Assembly (NCBI GenBank): GCA_910575605.1
Contig: CAJTEW010000005.1
Coordinates: forward strand, 1 to 64,000
DNA length: 64,000 bases
Reading direction: 5' to 3'
Origin: Lachnospiraceae bacterium
GTDB taxonomy: Bacteria > Bacillota > Clostridia > Lachnospirales > Lachnospiraceae
Position numbers and translations under genes: made by a program. The notes below the pieces were generated by a model. That model made no database searches, was not told the DNA's origin, and saw only the letters and a list, made by a program, of their open reading frames with translations. Numbering within the stretch: position 1 is the stretch's first letter; every line of letters begins with the position of its first letter. Positions 37,523-45,108 of the stretch are shown here, piece after piece.

Positions 37523-38812
37523 CTAGTATCCCTTTGCTGCCAGCGTATTAAAGCCATTTGCAATCGTGGACGCAATAATAATCTGTATCTCCGCCTCAAA
37601 GGAGCCGTCCTCATTCATACAGCCTGCCCATCCGCCAATCTGACTTTCGATATAATCCTGCATTCCAATTACCCTTTCCATCGCAGGAAATTTCAGTGTC
37701 ATATTTCCCTGGCCGCAGGAGGCGAGAGCTGTCGCCTCTTCACACGTATCCGCAAGTGACTGGGATTTTCCGTCCTTGCCTGGAAATTCGTCTGTAATGA
37801 GAACTACCTTCGTTCCTTTTTTCTCTACCTTCCGGCAGTTCATCATAAGATCCGTGTCTGGATTACCGTAACCCTCCTCTGTAATCAGAACCCCGTCCAG
37901 CTCCATCCATTCCGCCAGCTTTGCCACCATATCGGAATGTCTCTCCTTATCCGCAAGAAATACATTTTCGTTTGTCAAAATAACTCCCATAAAATTAATT
38001 TCTTTTCCGTGCCGTTTATAACATTCATCAATAACCGGATTATGCAGATGATGATAGGTTGTAACCTTATCGCAGGGGGCAACACAATTTCCAGAAACAA
38101 TGGCACCGTCCATAATTTCCGTTGGATACATAAATGTGGGCACAAACTGTTTTGCGTCTACCCCATAATAATACGTATCATGCAAAAGCCCCTGGGACTG
38201 CAGCATATGTATGTATCCCACCTTTGGAAGGTCTGGATATTCTGCCGCCTGTTTGAATACAGACTTTGTCTCATATACCTCTACAGTATCAGGCTCCACA
38301 TTTCTGCCAGCCTCGCCAAGGTATGCCGCAGCCTTAAGCCCCGCCAGCCGTCCGGACCGTTCATAAACATGGGTCTCAAGTCCCTCCTTTGGCTCAATTA
38401 CAATGCATAGATTCACAGTCTTAGAAAACGGACAGTAATCCGCCGCAGGACCGCACATGTCGATAACGCCCTCCTGAAACCCTACAATTTTTCCTACTGT
38501 AACAACGCAGCATCCGTCAAGGGCATGTGTCCGTCCTTCCCCGACTGTTGGAGACACCTTGCCAATAACTCCCGGGAATATTTCCCCACTGCCGCTCACC
38601 TTTACACGTGGCTCAATTACATCCTTCACAGGAGTAATCCTAACCGCCTCTCCTGGTCTGGCAATATCCAGATGACACGAAAGAAGCTTGTCATCCTCAA
38701 GAATCAGCCTTTCAACCTCATCCTTATTTACATAGAGCGTATGATTTTCGATGTAAGTCCTGCCCGCGAACTGAATATCCTTGATTTCAATTTTGCCGAG
38801 CTCCAATCTCAT
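37523..38812 (-). CDS. grdE: Glycine/sarcosine/betaine reductase component B proprotein (GrdE-type)
   Basis: Partner of GrdB. The 429-residue proprotein is cut between Asn242 and Cys243 in SGNCVAPCDK, generating the alpha and beta chains and, as known in the family, a pyruvoyl-type carbonyl from the Cys that binds the substrate amino group. ATG 38812 is used: AAAGGAGG lies upstream and the length then fits; the longer frame from 38875 adds an unrelated N-terminus. It precedes grdB by 14 bases. Confidence 0.94.
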   Translation of the reverse strand: MRLELGKIEIKDIQFAGRTYIENHTLYVNKDEVERLILEDDKLLSCHLDIARPGEAVRITPVKDVIEPRVKVSGSGEIFPGVIGKVSPTVGEGRTHALDGCCVVTVGKIVGFQEGVIDMCGPAADYCPFSKTVNLCIVIEPKEGLETHVYERSGRLAGLKAAAYLGEAGRNVEPDTVEVYETKSVFKQAAEYPDLPKVGYIHMLQSQGLLHDTYYYGVDAKQFVPTFMYPTEIMDGAIVSGNCVAPCDKVTTYHHLHNPVIDECYKRHGKEINFMGVILTNENVFLADKERHSDMVAKLAEWMELDGVLITEEGYGNPDTDLMMNCRKVEKKGTKVVLITDEFPGKDGKSQSLADTCEEATALASCGQGNMTLKFPAMERVIGMQDYIESQIGGWAGCMNEDGSFEAEIQIIIASTIANGFNTLAAKGY

Positions 38813-38829
38813 ATATTTTCCTCCTTTTT

Positions 38830-39239
38830 TTATTTCTTTTGGATAAATCATACAACTAACCCTACAAACATTCAAGTTATTTATATATAATGATAATATA
38901 TTTATTTTATCTATGATTATATATAAGTTTGAGGCAGCAATTTATATATTATATAGAAAAGGAGCCCCAAAACTATGATTGATTAAAGTTATAGAAAAGG
39001 ACTCCTCTCTTTATGTCTCAAAAAAATGTTTTTAAAAAATAACACTGGATGCTTATTCTTCCAGTGTCATTTTAGTAATGCTATGGGCGATTGCCAGCAG
39101 ATCTCAATCTATTTTTATTTTTTCAGTTCCATATAAGTTAAAGCAACCTTTAATCCAGCCAAAAGCCTGTTATACTTCCACTATTTCTTAGAATAGTAGT
39201 AATTGTATTCATGACTTTAAGGATACCTTCATAATGTCA
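38830..39239. other. Intergenic stretch grdX-grdE with degenerate sequence
   Basis: No gene. It contains the terminator at 39042-39067, an AT-rich likely promoter region before grdE (38870-38940), and a direct repeat ATAGAAAAGGA (38954-38964, 38991-39001). Near 39115-39180 a minus-strand open piece (WKYNRLLAGLKVALTYMELKK then stop) could be the C-terminal remnant of a transposase-like gene, but this is not firmly recognised. Confidence 0.35.
39042..39067 (-). terminator. Terminator after grdX
   Basis: Stem ACACTGG (39042-39048) and CCAGTGT (39061-39067), loop ATGCTTATTCTT. On the minus strand TTATTTTTT follows. It lies about 170 bases beyond the grdX stop, so thrE-grdX and grdE-grdB are probably separate transcripts. 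Confidence 0.8.
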
Positions 39240-39641
39240 TTAATCAAATATCCTCGGTATAACACTGTCAATCATAGAAGCATCTATTACCTTAAAATCC
39301 CTCTTCACCCTGTCCGTGTACTCCCTTGGGGTAGGTGCAATCTTCTGCCACTGATAAAATACCTCCAGGCATTTTTCAATTAGAAGAATATCACTCATAT
39401 TATCATCCATGTCATCTTCGTCATTCGGATAAACGATCACAGAGCGGTATGGTGTCTGATTCGGTTTCAGACTGGAAGCCTGAGGATGCGTCAGCAGATG
39501 ATGCCTGTCATGGACCATGTCCCTGGTTTTTATAAGAACCTCCTCGTAGGTTTCTACATAAATAATCTCTATCATGACCTTATATTTCTCACATACCCAA
39601 TCATTATTCGTAATGATTACTGCCTTATCTCTGTCCCACAT
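39240..39641 (-). CDS. grdX: GrdX family protein
   Basis: A 133-residue small protein, recognised by VLIKTRDMVHDRHHLLTHPQASSLKPNQTPYRSV, the conserved GrdX core. It is encoded in Stickland glycine/betaine reductase loci, but its biochemical role is not established. It follows thrE by nine bases and shares its promoter; AAGGAGG precedes the ATG. Its presence supports the assignment of the nearby grdE-grdB pair. Confidence 0.88.
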   Translation of the reverse strand: MWDRDKAVIITNNDWVCEKYKVMIEIIYVETYEEVLIKTRDMVHDRHHLLTHPQASSLKPNQTPYRSVIVYPNDEDDMDDNMSDILLIEKCLEVFYQWQKIAPTPREYTDRVKRDFKVIDASMIDSVIPRIFD

Positions 39642-39650
39642 AACGCCTCC

Positions 39651-40886
39651 TTATGAACTCTTCCCAATATGGTATTCTCTTTTCAGCACATGCATAATAC
39701 TTCTAGACGATACATCTACAATTATAAATCCAAGCGCAATCGCCAGACAGGTTGCAAACAGTACAACCATCTCACTAAATGCCAGCCCTGTATCTTTACT
39801 TAAAAACCCATACATCATATAGTAGAGATTCGGTCCTGGAATTAGAGGAAATACAGAGGCAGTCAGAAAAATAGTGGACGGCGCCTTATTAATTCTTGAC
39901 ATAATGAAAGCATAAAATGCTACAAATACCGCTGCTATCAGTGTCGCAAAAAAATTGCTCGGCTTCAACTCATATACTACAAGATAAATCGCCCATGTAA
40001 AGAAAGCGCCCACTCCAGAATATACTACCTGCCATTTGCGAATTTTAAACCACATGGCAAATCCAATACATGCAATAGTACAGGAAATAAGCTGAATTGC
40101 AATACTATGATTCAATATGAACCCTTCCGATTCCATCCCATCAAGCATAAGTATGGCAAGCGCAATCCCAAATGCAATTCCTGCCGCACCAAGCATAGAA
40201 TTCATTATATTAAGCGCACCAGATATAAAATCTCTCTGTAAAACCTCCCGAATTCCATTTGTCACACCCAGGCCGCTAATTAGCAGCATAACAATTCCTA
40301 TCATAATTCTGTCAGGATGACTTCCTATTCCTACACGGATTGCTATCAGGATTATGACTTCCGAAAGAAATGATAAAATCATGTTATACACCAGAAGGTT
40401 GCTCTCTCTTTTCCCAAGCCAGTCTCCAAAGGCAACAATCATCAAAGAAACAACAACTGCAGTCAATGCATCCATGAAATTACATCCAAAGAAAACTGCA
40501 AATCCTGTACCGCCCATAATGCCAGCTAAATATCTGATTGCAAGATGCTGTTCTTTTCTGTTCATGACTTCCAGATATTTCTCCCGGAACTCCTTCTCAC
40601 CCGGCTGATTTGCACACACATATCTGGATAAGTTATTTAGATAATCTAGCCTGTCAAAATCAATATCTGTCGATTCAATCTGTCGTATCTGCGTGATGAT
40701 GTCGCCCTCTGGTGTCTCCACCGTTATCTGAAGATTGCTGGGAATAGCATATACATCATACCGCTTAAAACCATAGCTTTTACACATTCGGTAAAGACTA
40801 TCCTCCAGTCTGAAGTTTTCTGCACCACTTTTTAGCATCGCTTCACCTACATCTAAAATGTTCTGCACAATTCTTTTGTAATCCAT
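39651..40886 (-). CDS. Threonine/serine exporter family protein (ThrE-type)
   Basis: A 411-residue membrane protein with the full two-part ThrE structure: an N-terminal cytoplasmic domain (GEAMLKSGAENFRLEDSLYRM), then about ten membrane segments. Relatives export small neutral amino acids. ATG 40886 is used (GGGGTGA upstream); 40910 is the alternative. It forms an operon with grdX behind the promoter at 40937-40964. Confidence 0.9.
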   Translation of the reverse strand: MDYKRIVQNILDVGEAMLKSGAENFRLEDSLYRMCKSYGFKRYDVYAIPSNLQITVETPEGDIITQIRQIESTDIDFDRLDYLNNLSRYVCANQPGEKEFREKYLEVMNRKEQHLAIRYLAGIMGGTGFAVFFGCNFMDALTAVVVSLMIVAFGDWLGKRESNLLVYNMILSFLSEVIILIAIRVGIGSHPDRIMIGIVMLLISGLGVTNGIREVLQRDFISGALNIMNSMLGAAGIAFGIALAILMLDGMESEGFILNHSIAIQLISCTIACIGFAMWFKIRKWQVVYSGVGAFFTWAIYLVVYELKPSNFFATLIAAVFVAFYAFIMSRINKAPSTIFLTASVFPLIPGPNLYYMMYGFLSKDTGLAFSEMVVLFATCLAIALGFIIVDVSSRSIMHVLKREYHIGKSS

Positions 40887-40936
40887 AAAACACGTCACCC
40901 CGAAAAACAAATACCATCTATAGCCTACATTATGAA

Positions 40937-40964
40937 ATCATATCATTTATTTTTCAGAAGTCAA
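40937..40964 (-). promoter_or_regulatory. Sigma-A promoter of thrE-grdX
   Basis: Minus strand TTGACT (40964-40959), 16-bp spacer, TATGAT (40942-40937), about 50 bases upstream of the thrE start. Confidence 0.65.
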
Positions 40965-41015
40965 TCTGTTTTTAAAAATTTCCGCCGTCCTTGACTAGAC
41001 AGGCAGAATTTCTTT

Positions 41016-41521
41016 TCACCTCATACTCACACGAACATCTTCGTTTTCTGTACAGAAAATCAGTTCCTTTATATTGTCATACTCTATCAGTTTTGTATTC
41101 GCTCCCATTGCCTGATACTCTGTCTTTTACTCATTAGTTTTTTCTGTCTGATATTCCCACTCAAAATCTACAATACAAGAAATCGACGATAAATGAACAG
41201 CTTCACTTCCATATGTTTTAAAAACAATATACGCAATATTTTTATGCGCAACAGACTAGACAGCCTCAATTCTTACACCAACATGCTATATATACTGCCT
41301 TATCTCCTTCGCAGTATTAGATTCATTAAGTTTCCTTTCGATTTCCGGTGAAACTTCATATTCCTCCTCAAACTTATCATTTGAAGAAAGGTATGCTCTT
41401 GCAACCTTATACAGGCTCTGCATATAGGGACGGACCAATTTCTCCAAGTCATCTGGCTCCCTCTGTTTTTCTTTTTGTACCAGTTCTTCTATTTCTATCC
41501 CCCTCTCAGCGCCTTCTATTT
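41016..41521 (-). pseudogene. Decayed gene of unknown family (three in-frame stops)
   Basis: On the minus strand one reading frame continues through about 500 bp with coherent protein-like sequence (IEELVQKEKQREPDDLEKL ... VRPYMQSLYKVARAYLSS ... KELIFCTENEDVRVSMR) but is broken by TAG 41288-41286, TAG 41258-41256 and TAA 41129-41127, ending at TGA 41018-41016. No start is found; upstream the frame has stops. It fits a recently lost charged/helical protein with an N-terminal deletion. The family is not recognised. Confidence 0.7.
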
Positions 41522-41672
41522 ATTAGACGTCCAGTCTGGTTTTCCTGTTTCAAAATATAATTTTATTTTAACAAAAAATTTGTATATGGCGGCTTATCTG
41601 GTAAATGTACTGTAATTTACACCTTTCCAGGCTGACAGCCTTTGACTGCCAAAGCAAATAAAAACGAAGAAC

Positions 41673-42290
41673 CTATGTCCTCCGCTTTCCATCCATCATC
41701 TTACAATAAATTACTGCCACTATCGTGCTCACCGCTGTTGCCACAATCCCCGGTCCTACGATTGCCGCTGGGTTCACACTTCCATACTGACTTCGAAATG
41801 CAATCACATTTACTGGAATTAACTGTAATGATGATATATTGATAATCAAAAATGTACACATCTCATTACTGGCAATTCCCCGCTTTCTTACCGGTCCGGT
41901 AAACAGCCCTTTTCGTCGGCCTTCTTCCAACTTCTCAAGCTCCTCCATTGCCCGAAGCCCCGCCGGTGTTGCAGCCCACCCAAGCCCCAGTACATTGGCA
42001 ATTATATTTGTCGTAATGTGTGCTGCTGCTGGATGACCATCTGGAAGGTTTGGAAACAAAAATCGAATAAGCGGCCGTATTTTCCTTGAAGCAATCTTAA
42101 CAATCCCCGCTTTTGTTGCAATCTCCATTAACCCTACCCAGAAAGACATAACCCCAATCATTGTAATGCAAAGAGTGACTGCCTCCTTTGATGAGTCCAA
42201 GGCCGCATTTGTAATATCCGGCATACGCCCGGTGAACGAAGCAAATAAAATCCCTACCAATATCATACCTGCCCAAAGATAATTAAGCAT
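41673..42290 (-). CDS. spmA: Spore maturation protein A
   Basis: A 205-residue membrane protein of the nucleoside-recognition (Gate) domain family: MGIMSFWVGLMEIATKAGIVK-like sequence, then TNIIANVLGLGWAATPAGLRAME and an end with NISSLQLIPVNVIAFRSQYGSVNP. SpmA/SpmB affect spore core dehydration in Bacillus. ATG 42290 is used (GGAGG upstream), giving the expected length. It is divergent from spmB, unlike the usual spmAB operon. Confidence 0.93.
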   Translation of the reverse strand: MLNYLWAGMILVGILFASFTGRMPDITNAALDSSKEAVTLCITMIGVMSFWVGLMEIATKAGIVKIASRKIRPLIRFLFPNLPDGHPAAAHITTNIIANVLGLGWAATPAGLRAMEELEKLEEGRRKGLFTGPVRKRGIASNEMCTFLIINISSLQLIPVNVIAFRSQYGSVNPAAIVGPGIVATAVSTIVAVIYCKMMDGKRRT

Positions 42291-42327
42291 AAAGCCTCCG
42301 TATGCATTTATCCCAATTGTTATTTTT

Positions 42328-42356
42328 ATCATATGAAAACCCAACATAAAGTATAC
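42328..42356 (-). promoter_or_regulatory. Putative sigma-E-type promoter for spmA
   Basis: Minus strand GTATACT (42356-42350), 14-bp spacer, CATATGAT (42335-42328), close to the sigma-E consensus (ATAtt at -35, CATACAAT at -10, 14-bp spacer). It lies 38 bases upstream of the spmA start. Confidence 0.5.
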
Positions 42357-42419
42357 CTACACCCTGCACACCATATATTTTATAAAAAAGATTATATTAT
42401 AAATACCGGAGGTGTTTCC

Positions 42420-42953
42420 TTGAAATTTTTTCTATATATCACAGATATGATTATTCCCATGATGATATTTGGGATTATATGTTATGGCTGCATGATGAAA
42501 GTAGATGTATACGACACTTTTATCAAAGGCGCCAAAAATGGGTTTTTTACAGTCATAAAAATCATGCCGACCCTGGTAGGGCTTATGGTAGCTGTCGGCG
42601 TCCTACGGGCTTCCGGCTTCCTTGATTTCCTTGCAGAAATTATCGGCAGCTTTTCAAGGTACGTCGGATTTCCCGGGGAACTGGTACCTCTGACCATTGT
42701 AAAAATGTTCTCCTCATCAGCCGCCACAGGCCTATTACTAGATACATATAAAGAATATGGGACCGATTCCATTCTAGGGCTCATCGCATCTATCAGCATG
42801 GCCTGTACAGAAACCATATTTTATACAATGAGTGTATACTTTATGACAGCTAAGGTATCAAAAACCCGTTACACACTCACTGGAGCACTCCTCTCTACCC
42901 TCGCGGGGCTCGCCGCCAGCGTACTACTAGCCAACATGATGTTGGGGACGTAG
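42420..42953 (+). CDS. spmB: Spore maturation protein B
   Basis: A 177-residue membrane protein of the same Gate family as SpmA: IIPMMIFGIICYGCMMKVDVYDTFIKGAKNGFFTVIKIMPTLVGLM and SSSAATGLLLDTYKEYGTDS are typical SpmB. TTG 42420 is chosen: GGAGGTG lies six bases upstream and the length matches the family; the ATG at 42333 has no ribosome site. The last residues (LGT) and the TAG stop are provided by repeat R4. Confidence 0.93.
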   Translation: MKFFLYITDMIIPMMIFGIICYGCMMKVDVYDTFIKGAKNGFFTVIKIMPTLVGLMVAVGVLRASGFLDFLAEIIGSFSRYVGFPGELVPLTIVKMFSSSAATGLLLDTYKEYGTDSILGLIASISMACTETIFYTMSVYFMTAKVSKTRYTLTGALLSTLAGLAASVLLANMMLGT

Positions 42954-43019
42954 TAAAATTAATTTTACTACGTCCCCAATTAGAAAAACCCTGTCCCAAA
43001 TTCATTTCTCCCTGTCCCT
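42942..43019. repeat. Palindromic repeat, copy R4, with rightward tail
   Basis: Perfect 34-bp palindrome 42944-42977 (GGGGACGTAGTAAAATT and its complement) followed by a tail with two CCCTGTCCC boxes to 43019, as in R3. It overlaps the spmB 3' end. Confidence 0.95.
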
Positions 43020-43052
43020 ATTTGTATAAATGATAAAATTTCATAATAATGC

Positions 43053-43079
43053 TTGCATTTTACAGAAAATGGGTATAAT
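43053..43079 (+). promoter_or_regulatory. Putative promoter of the TrhA/hemolysin-III gene
   Basis: TTGCAT (43053-43058) followed by TATAAT (43074-43079) with 15-bp spacer; reading TAATAT two bases further gives 17 bp. It lies about 100 bases upstream of the gene. Confidence 0.45.
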
Positions 43080-43175
43080 ATAATAAACACATAATGTAGT
43101 TTTTAAAACTATATATCGAGTTATTAATATCTATATTATAAATATTTTACAACATCTATCTCAGGAGGTAAGATT

Positions 43176-43838
43176 ATGTCAAGCACACTTAAGCATCACA
43201 TTAAAGACCCTGGAAGTGCAATTACACATTTTATAGGAATGTTAATGGCTATTTTTGCGGCAGTCCCATTAATAATAAAAGCTGCCCATGAGCCTAGCCA
43301 TATATATATTATTTCCATAACTGTATATGCGGCAAGCCTCATTTTACTTTATGCTGCCAGCACTACTTATCACACATTTAACAAATCAGAGAAGGTTAAT
43401 ACGCTCCTTAAAAAAATTGATCACATGATGATCAGCGTATTAATTGCTGGAAGCTATACTCCAATCTGCCTGTTAGTACTTAAGGGAAAAACAGGTACTA
43501 TACTTTTAAGTATTGTTTGGGGAATTGCAATTGTTGGGATTTTAATCAAAGCTTTTTGGGTATATTGTCCAAAATGGATTTCTTCTGTACTGTATATTGG
43601 AATGGGCTGGACCTGTGTCCTTGCATTTACACAGATACTTAACTCCATGTCTCCTGCTGCCTTTGGATGGCTTCTGGCTGGCGGAATTATTTATACAGTA
43701 GGAGGGATAATTTATGCATTGAAACTTCCAATATTTAATAACCGTCACAAAAACTTTGGCAGTCATGAAATATTTCATTTATTTGTCATGGGAGGAAGCA
43801 CATGTCACTTTATCGTAATGTACGCATTTATACTATAA
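43176..43838 (+). CDS. trhA: TrhA / hemolysin III family membrane protein
   Basis: A 220-residue seven-helix membrane protein of the PAQR-like family: DPGSAITHFIGMLMAIFAAVPLI, YAASTTYHTFNKSE, KKIDHMMISVLIAGSYTPICL and GSHEIFHLFVMGGSTCHF show the conserved His/Asp/Ser metal-site residues. Family members affect membrane energetics and fluidity in bacteria; the hemolysin name is historical. AGGAGGT precedes the ATG. Confidence 0.92.
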   Translation: MSSTLKHHIKDPGSAITHFIGMLMAIFAAVPLIIKAAHEPSHIYIISITVYAASLILLYAASTTYHTFNKSEKVNTLLKKIDHMMISVLIAGSYTPICLLVLKGKTGTILLSIVWGIAIVGILIKAFWVYCPKWISSVLYIGMGWTCVLAFTQILNSMSPAAFGWLLAGGIIYTVGGIIYALKLPIFNNRHKNFGSHEIFHLFVMGGSTCHFIVMYAFIL

Positions 43839-43859
43839 CCGCGAACTTTAAGTTTTGAA

Positions 43860-43916
43860 TTGGGGACGTAGTATTTTTAATTTTACTACGTCCCCAATTC
43901 AAAAGTCCCTGTCCCC
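43860..43916. repeat. Palindromic repeat, copy R5, tail rightward
   Basis: 34-bp dyad 43862-43895 with left arm GGGGACGTAGTATTTTT (as R3) and right arm as R4 (AATTTTACTACGTCCCC), hence imperfect at the centre. A short tail to 43916 carries CCCTGTCCCC. The minus-strand GIY-YIG gene ends inside it, its stop TAG being 43888-43886. Confidence 0.93.
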
Positions 43917-44146
43917 ACTAATTTTTCCTTCTCTTTCCGTGTCATATGTTTAATCTCATATTCTCTCCTCATAGCTTCCTCTTTCGTCTTAAACTCCTCA
44001 ACATATACTAACTTTACTGGCCTTCTTCCCTTGGTATATTTCGCGCCTTTCCCCTCATTATGGGCTTTTAAGCGCTTATCAATATCATTAGTCCATCCCG
44101 TATAGAGGCTGCCATCCATACATTTCAAAATATATGTATAATTCAT
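43886..44146 (-). CDS. GIY-YIG nuclease superfamily protein (YhbQ/YazA-like)
   Basis: An 86-residue single-domain protein: YTYILKCMDGSLYTGWTNDIDKRLKAHNEGKGAKYTKGRRPVKLVY with GIY-YIG strands, Arg helix and Glu in KEEAMRREYEIK. Its end (FELGT and TAG stop) is encoded by repeat R5. The gene is bracketed by R5 and R6, which have tails facing inward, so the unit 43862-44267 has the structure of an inverted-repeat element carrying a nuclease gene. Whether the nuclease acts on the repeats is unknown. Confidence 0.88.
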   Translation of the reverse strand: MNYTYILKCMDGSLYTGWTNDIDKRLKAHNEGKGAKYTKGRRPVKLVYVEEFKTKEEAMRREYEIKHMTRKEKEKLVGTGTFELGT

Positions 44147-44191
44147 CTATTTTCTCCTTTATCCCAGCAAAAAAATTATAATCTATTTTGA

Positions 44192-44269
44192 GGGACAGGG
44201 CAAATACTAATTAGGGACAAGGTAAAATAAATCGGGGACGTAGTATTTTTAATTTTACTACGTCCCTAA
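44192..44269. repeat. Palindromic repeat, copy R6, tail leftward
   Basis: Dyad 44234-44267 nearly identical to R5, with the final C changed to T, and a leftward tail (44192-44233) with GGGACAGGG and GGGACAAGG boxes, i.e. inverted relative to R3-R5. It abuts the 3' end of spoIIQ. Confidence 0.92.
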
Positions 44270-44275
44270 CTTGGG

Positions 44276-45028
44276 TTATTCTAGGTAGGTTATTGGGTCT
44301 ATCGCCTGTCCATCCTTCCTCATTTCAAAATACACATTACAGCCCTCTACGCTATAATATTTCGTCGGCTGGCTTACATATCCAAGTACTGTTTTCGCCT
44401 CTACATAATCTCCAACCATCACCGGCACTTCTTTTAACTGTCCGTAAAATAATTCATATCCGTTTCCAATATCCACATTTACAGTTGTTCCTGTTTCTGC
44501 CGTAACATCAATAGATTTAACAATCCCTGGAGCCCCGCAGATAACCTGGTCGCCTTCCGCTCCTGCAATAACTACTGCCGGATTATACTTATACTGATCT
44601 AATGTTGAAAAGTACACAGTCTTATCCATACTGTAGTTCATAATAATTGCTCCATTTACCGGCCAGAGCAGCCTGCTCTCACTGTCAAAATAAATTGGAT
44701 TGCTTGCTGCTGCATCAATCTGCACTTCAAGTGAAGAATCTGTGTTTACCTCATCCTGCTTTTCGTCTCCTTCACCTACCGGCTCTGTTTCAGGTTTTTC
44801 TCTTGTGTTTATAACAATGTCTCTTGCATCTGTACTAGTTTCTTTAATATCTTCTTTATCCTTTGTCTTATCCTCGGTCTTTTCCGCTTGTGCCAGTTTC
44901 TCTTCTCGCTGTGTTTCCCTGTAACTCTTTAAGGTATATGTTCCAACTGCTGCAATTGCTGCCACAAAGCATAATACCGCCATGACGGTAGCCCTATTTC
45001 TCTTTTTTGGCTTCTGTCTTTGCTTCAT
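44276..45028 (-). CDS. spoIIQ: SpoIIQ-like M23-family protein, catalytically degenerate
   Basis: A 250-residue protein with a short basic N-terminus, a membrane helix (ATVMAVLCFVAAIAAVGTYTL) and a long charged linker, then a LytM/M23 fold (IVKSIDVTAETGTTVNVDIGNGYELFYGQL). The zinc ligands are lost: the first His/Asp is not present in YNPAVVIAGAEG and the HxH is NVY in CNVYFEM. As SpoIIQ it would bind SpoIIIAH across the intermembrane space during engulfment. The call rests on the position next to spoIID and the degenerate domain. ATG 45028 has GAGGTGG upstream. Confidence 0.85.
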   Translation of the reverse strand: MKQRQKPKKRNRATVMAVLCFVAAIAAVGTYTLKSYRETQREEKLAQAEKTEDKTKDKEDIKETSTDARDIVINTREKPETEPVGEGDEKQDEVNTDSSLEVQIDAAASNPIYFDSESRLLWPVNGAIIMNYSMDKTVYFSTLDQYKYNPAVVIAGAEGDQVICGAPGIVKSIDVTAETGTTVNVDIGNGYELFYGQLKEVPVMVGDYVEAKTVLGYVSQPTKYYSVEGCNVYFEMRKDGQAIDPITYLE

Positions 45029-45049
45029 TATTATCACCACCTCTGACTT

Positions 45050-45079
45050 TATTTTTGCCAGATAGTGATATCCTTATTC
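45050..45079 (-). promoter_or_regulatory. Sigma-F-type promoter of spoIIQ
   Basis: Minus strand GAATA (45079-45075), 15-bp spacer, GGCAAAAATA (45059-45050), an exact fit to the sigma-F pattern GwATA - N15/16 - GGnnAnAnTw. The start would be about 15-20 bases upstream of the ATG. This supports the spoIIQ call, because spoIIQ is a sigma-F gene in Bacillus. Confidence 0.7.
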
Positions 45080-45108
45080 ATTCCAAAACACATTTACACT
45101 CAGATATC

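Noticed and set aside
38940-39010. Possible IS terminal repeat (direct repeat ATAGAAAAGGA and GGAGCCCC)
   Set aside because: No matching inverted end, no target duplication and no transposase gene; only listed as a degenerate intergenic stretch.
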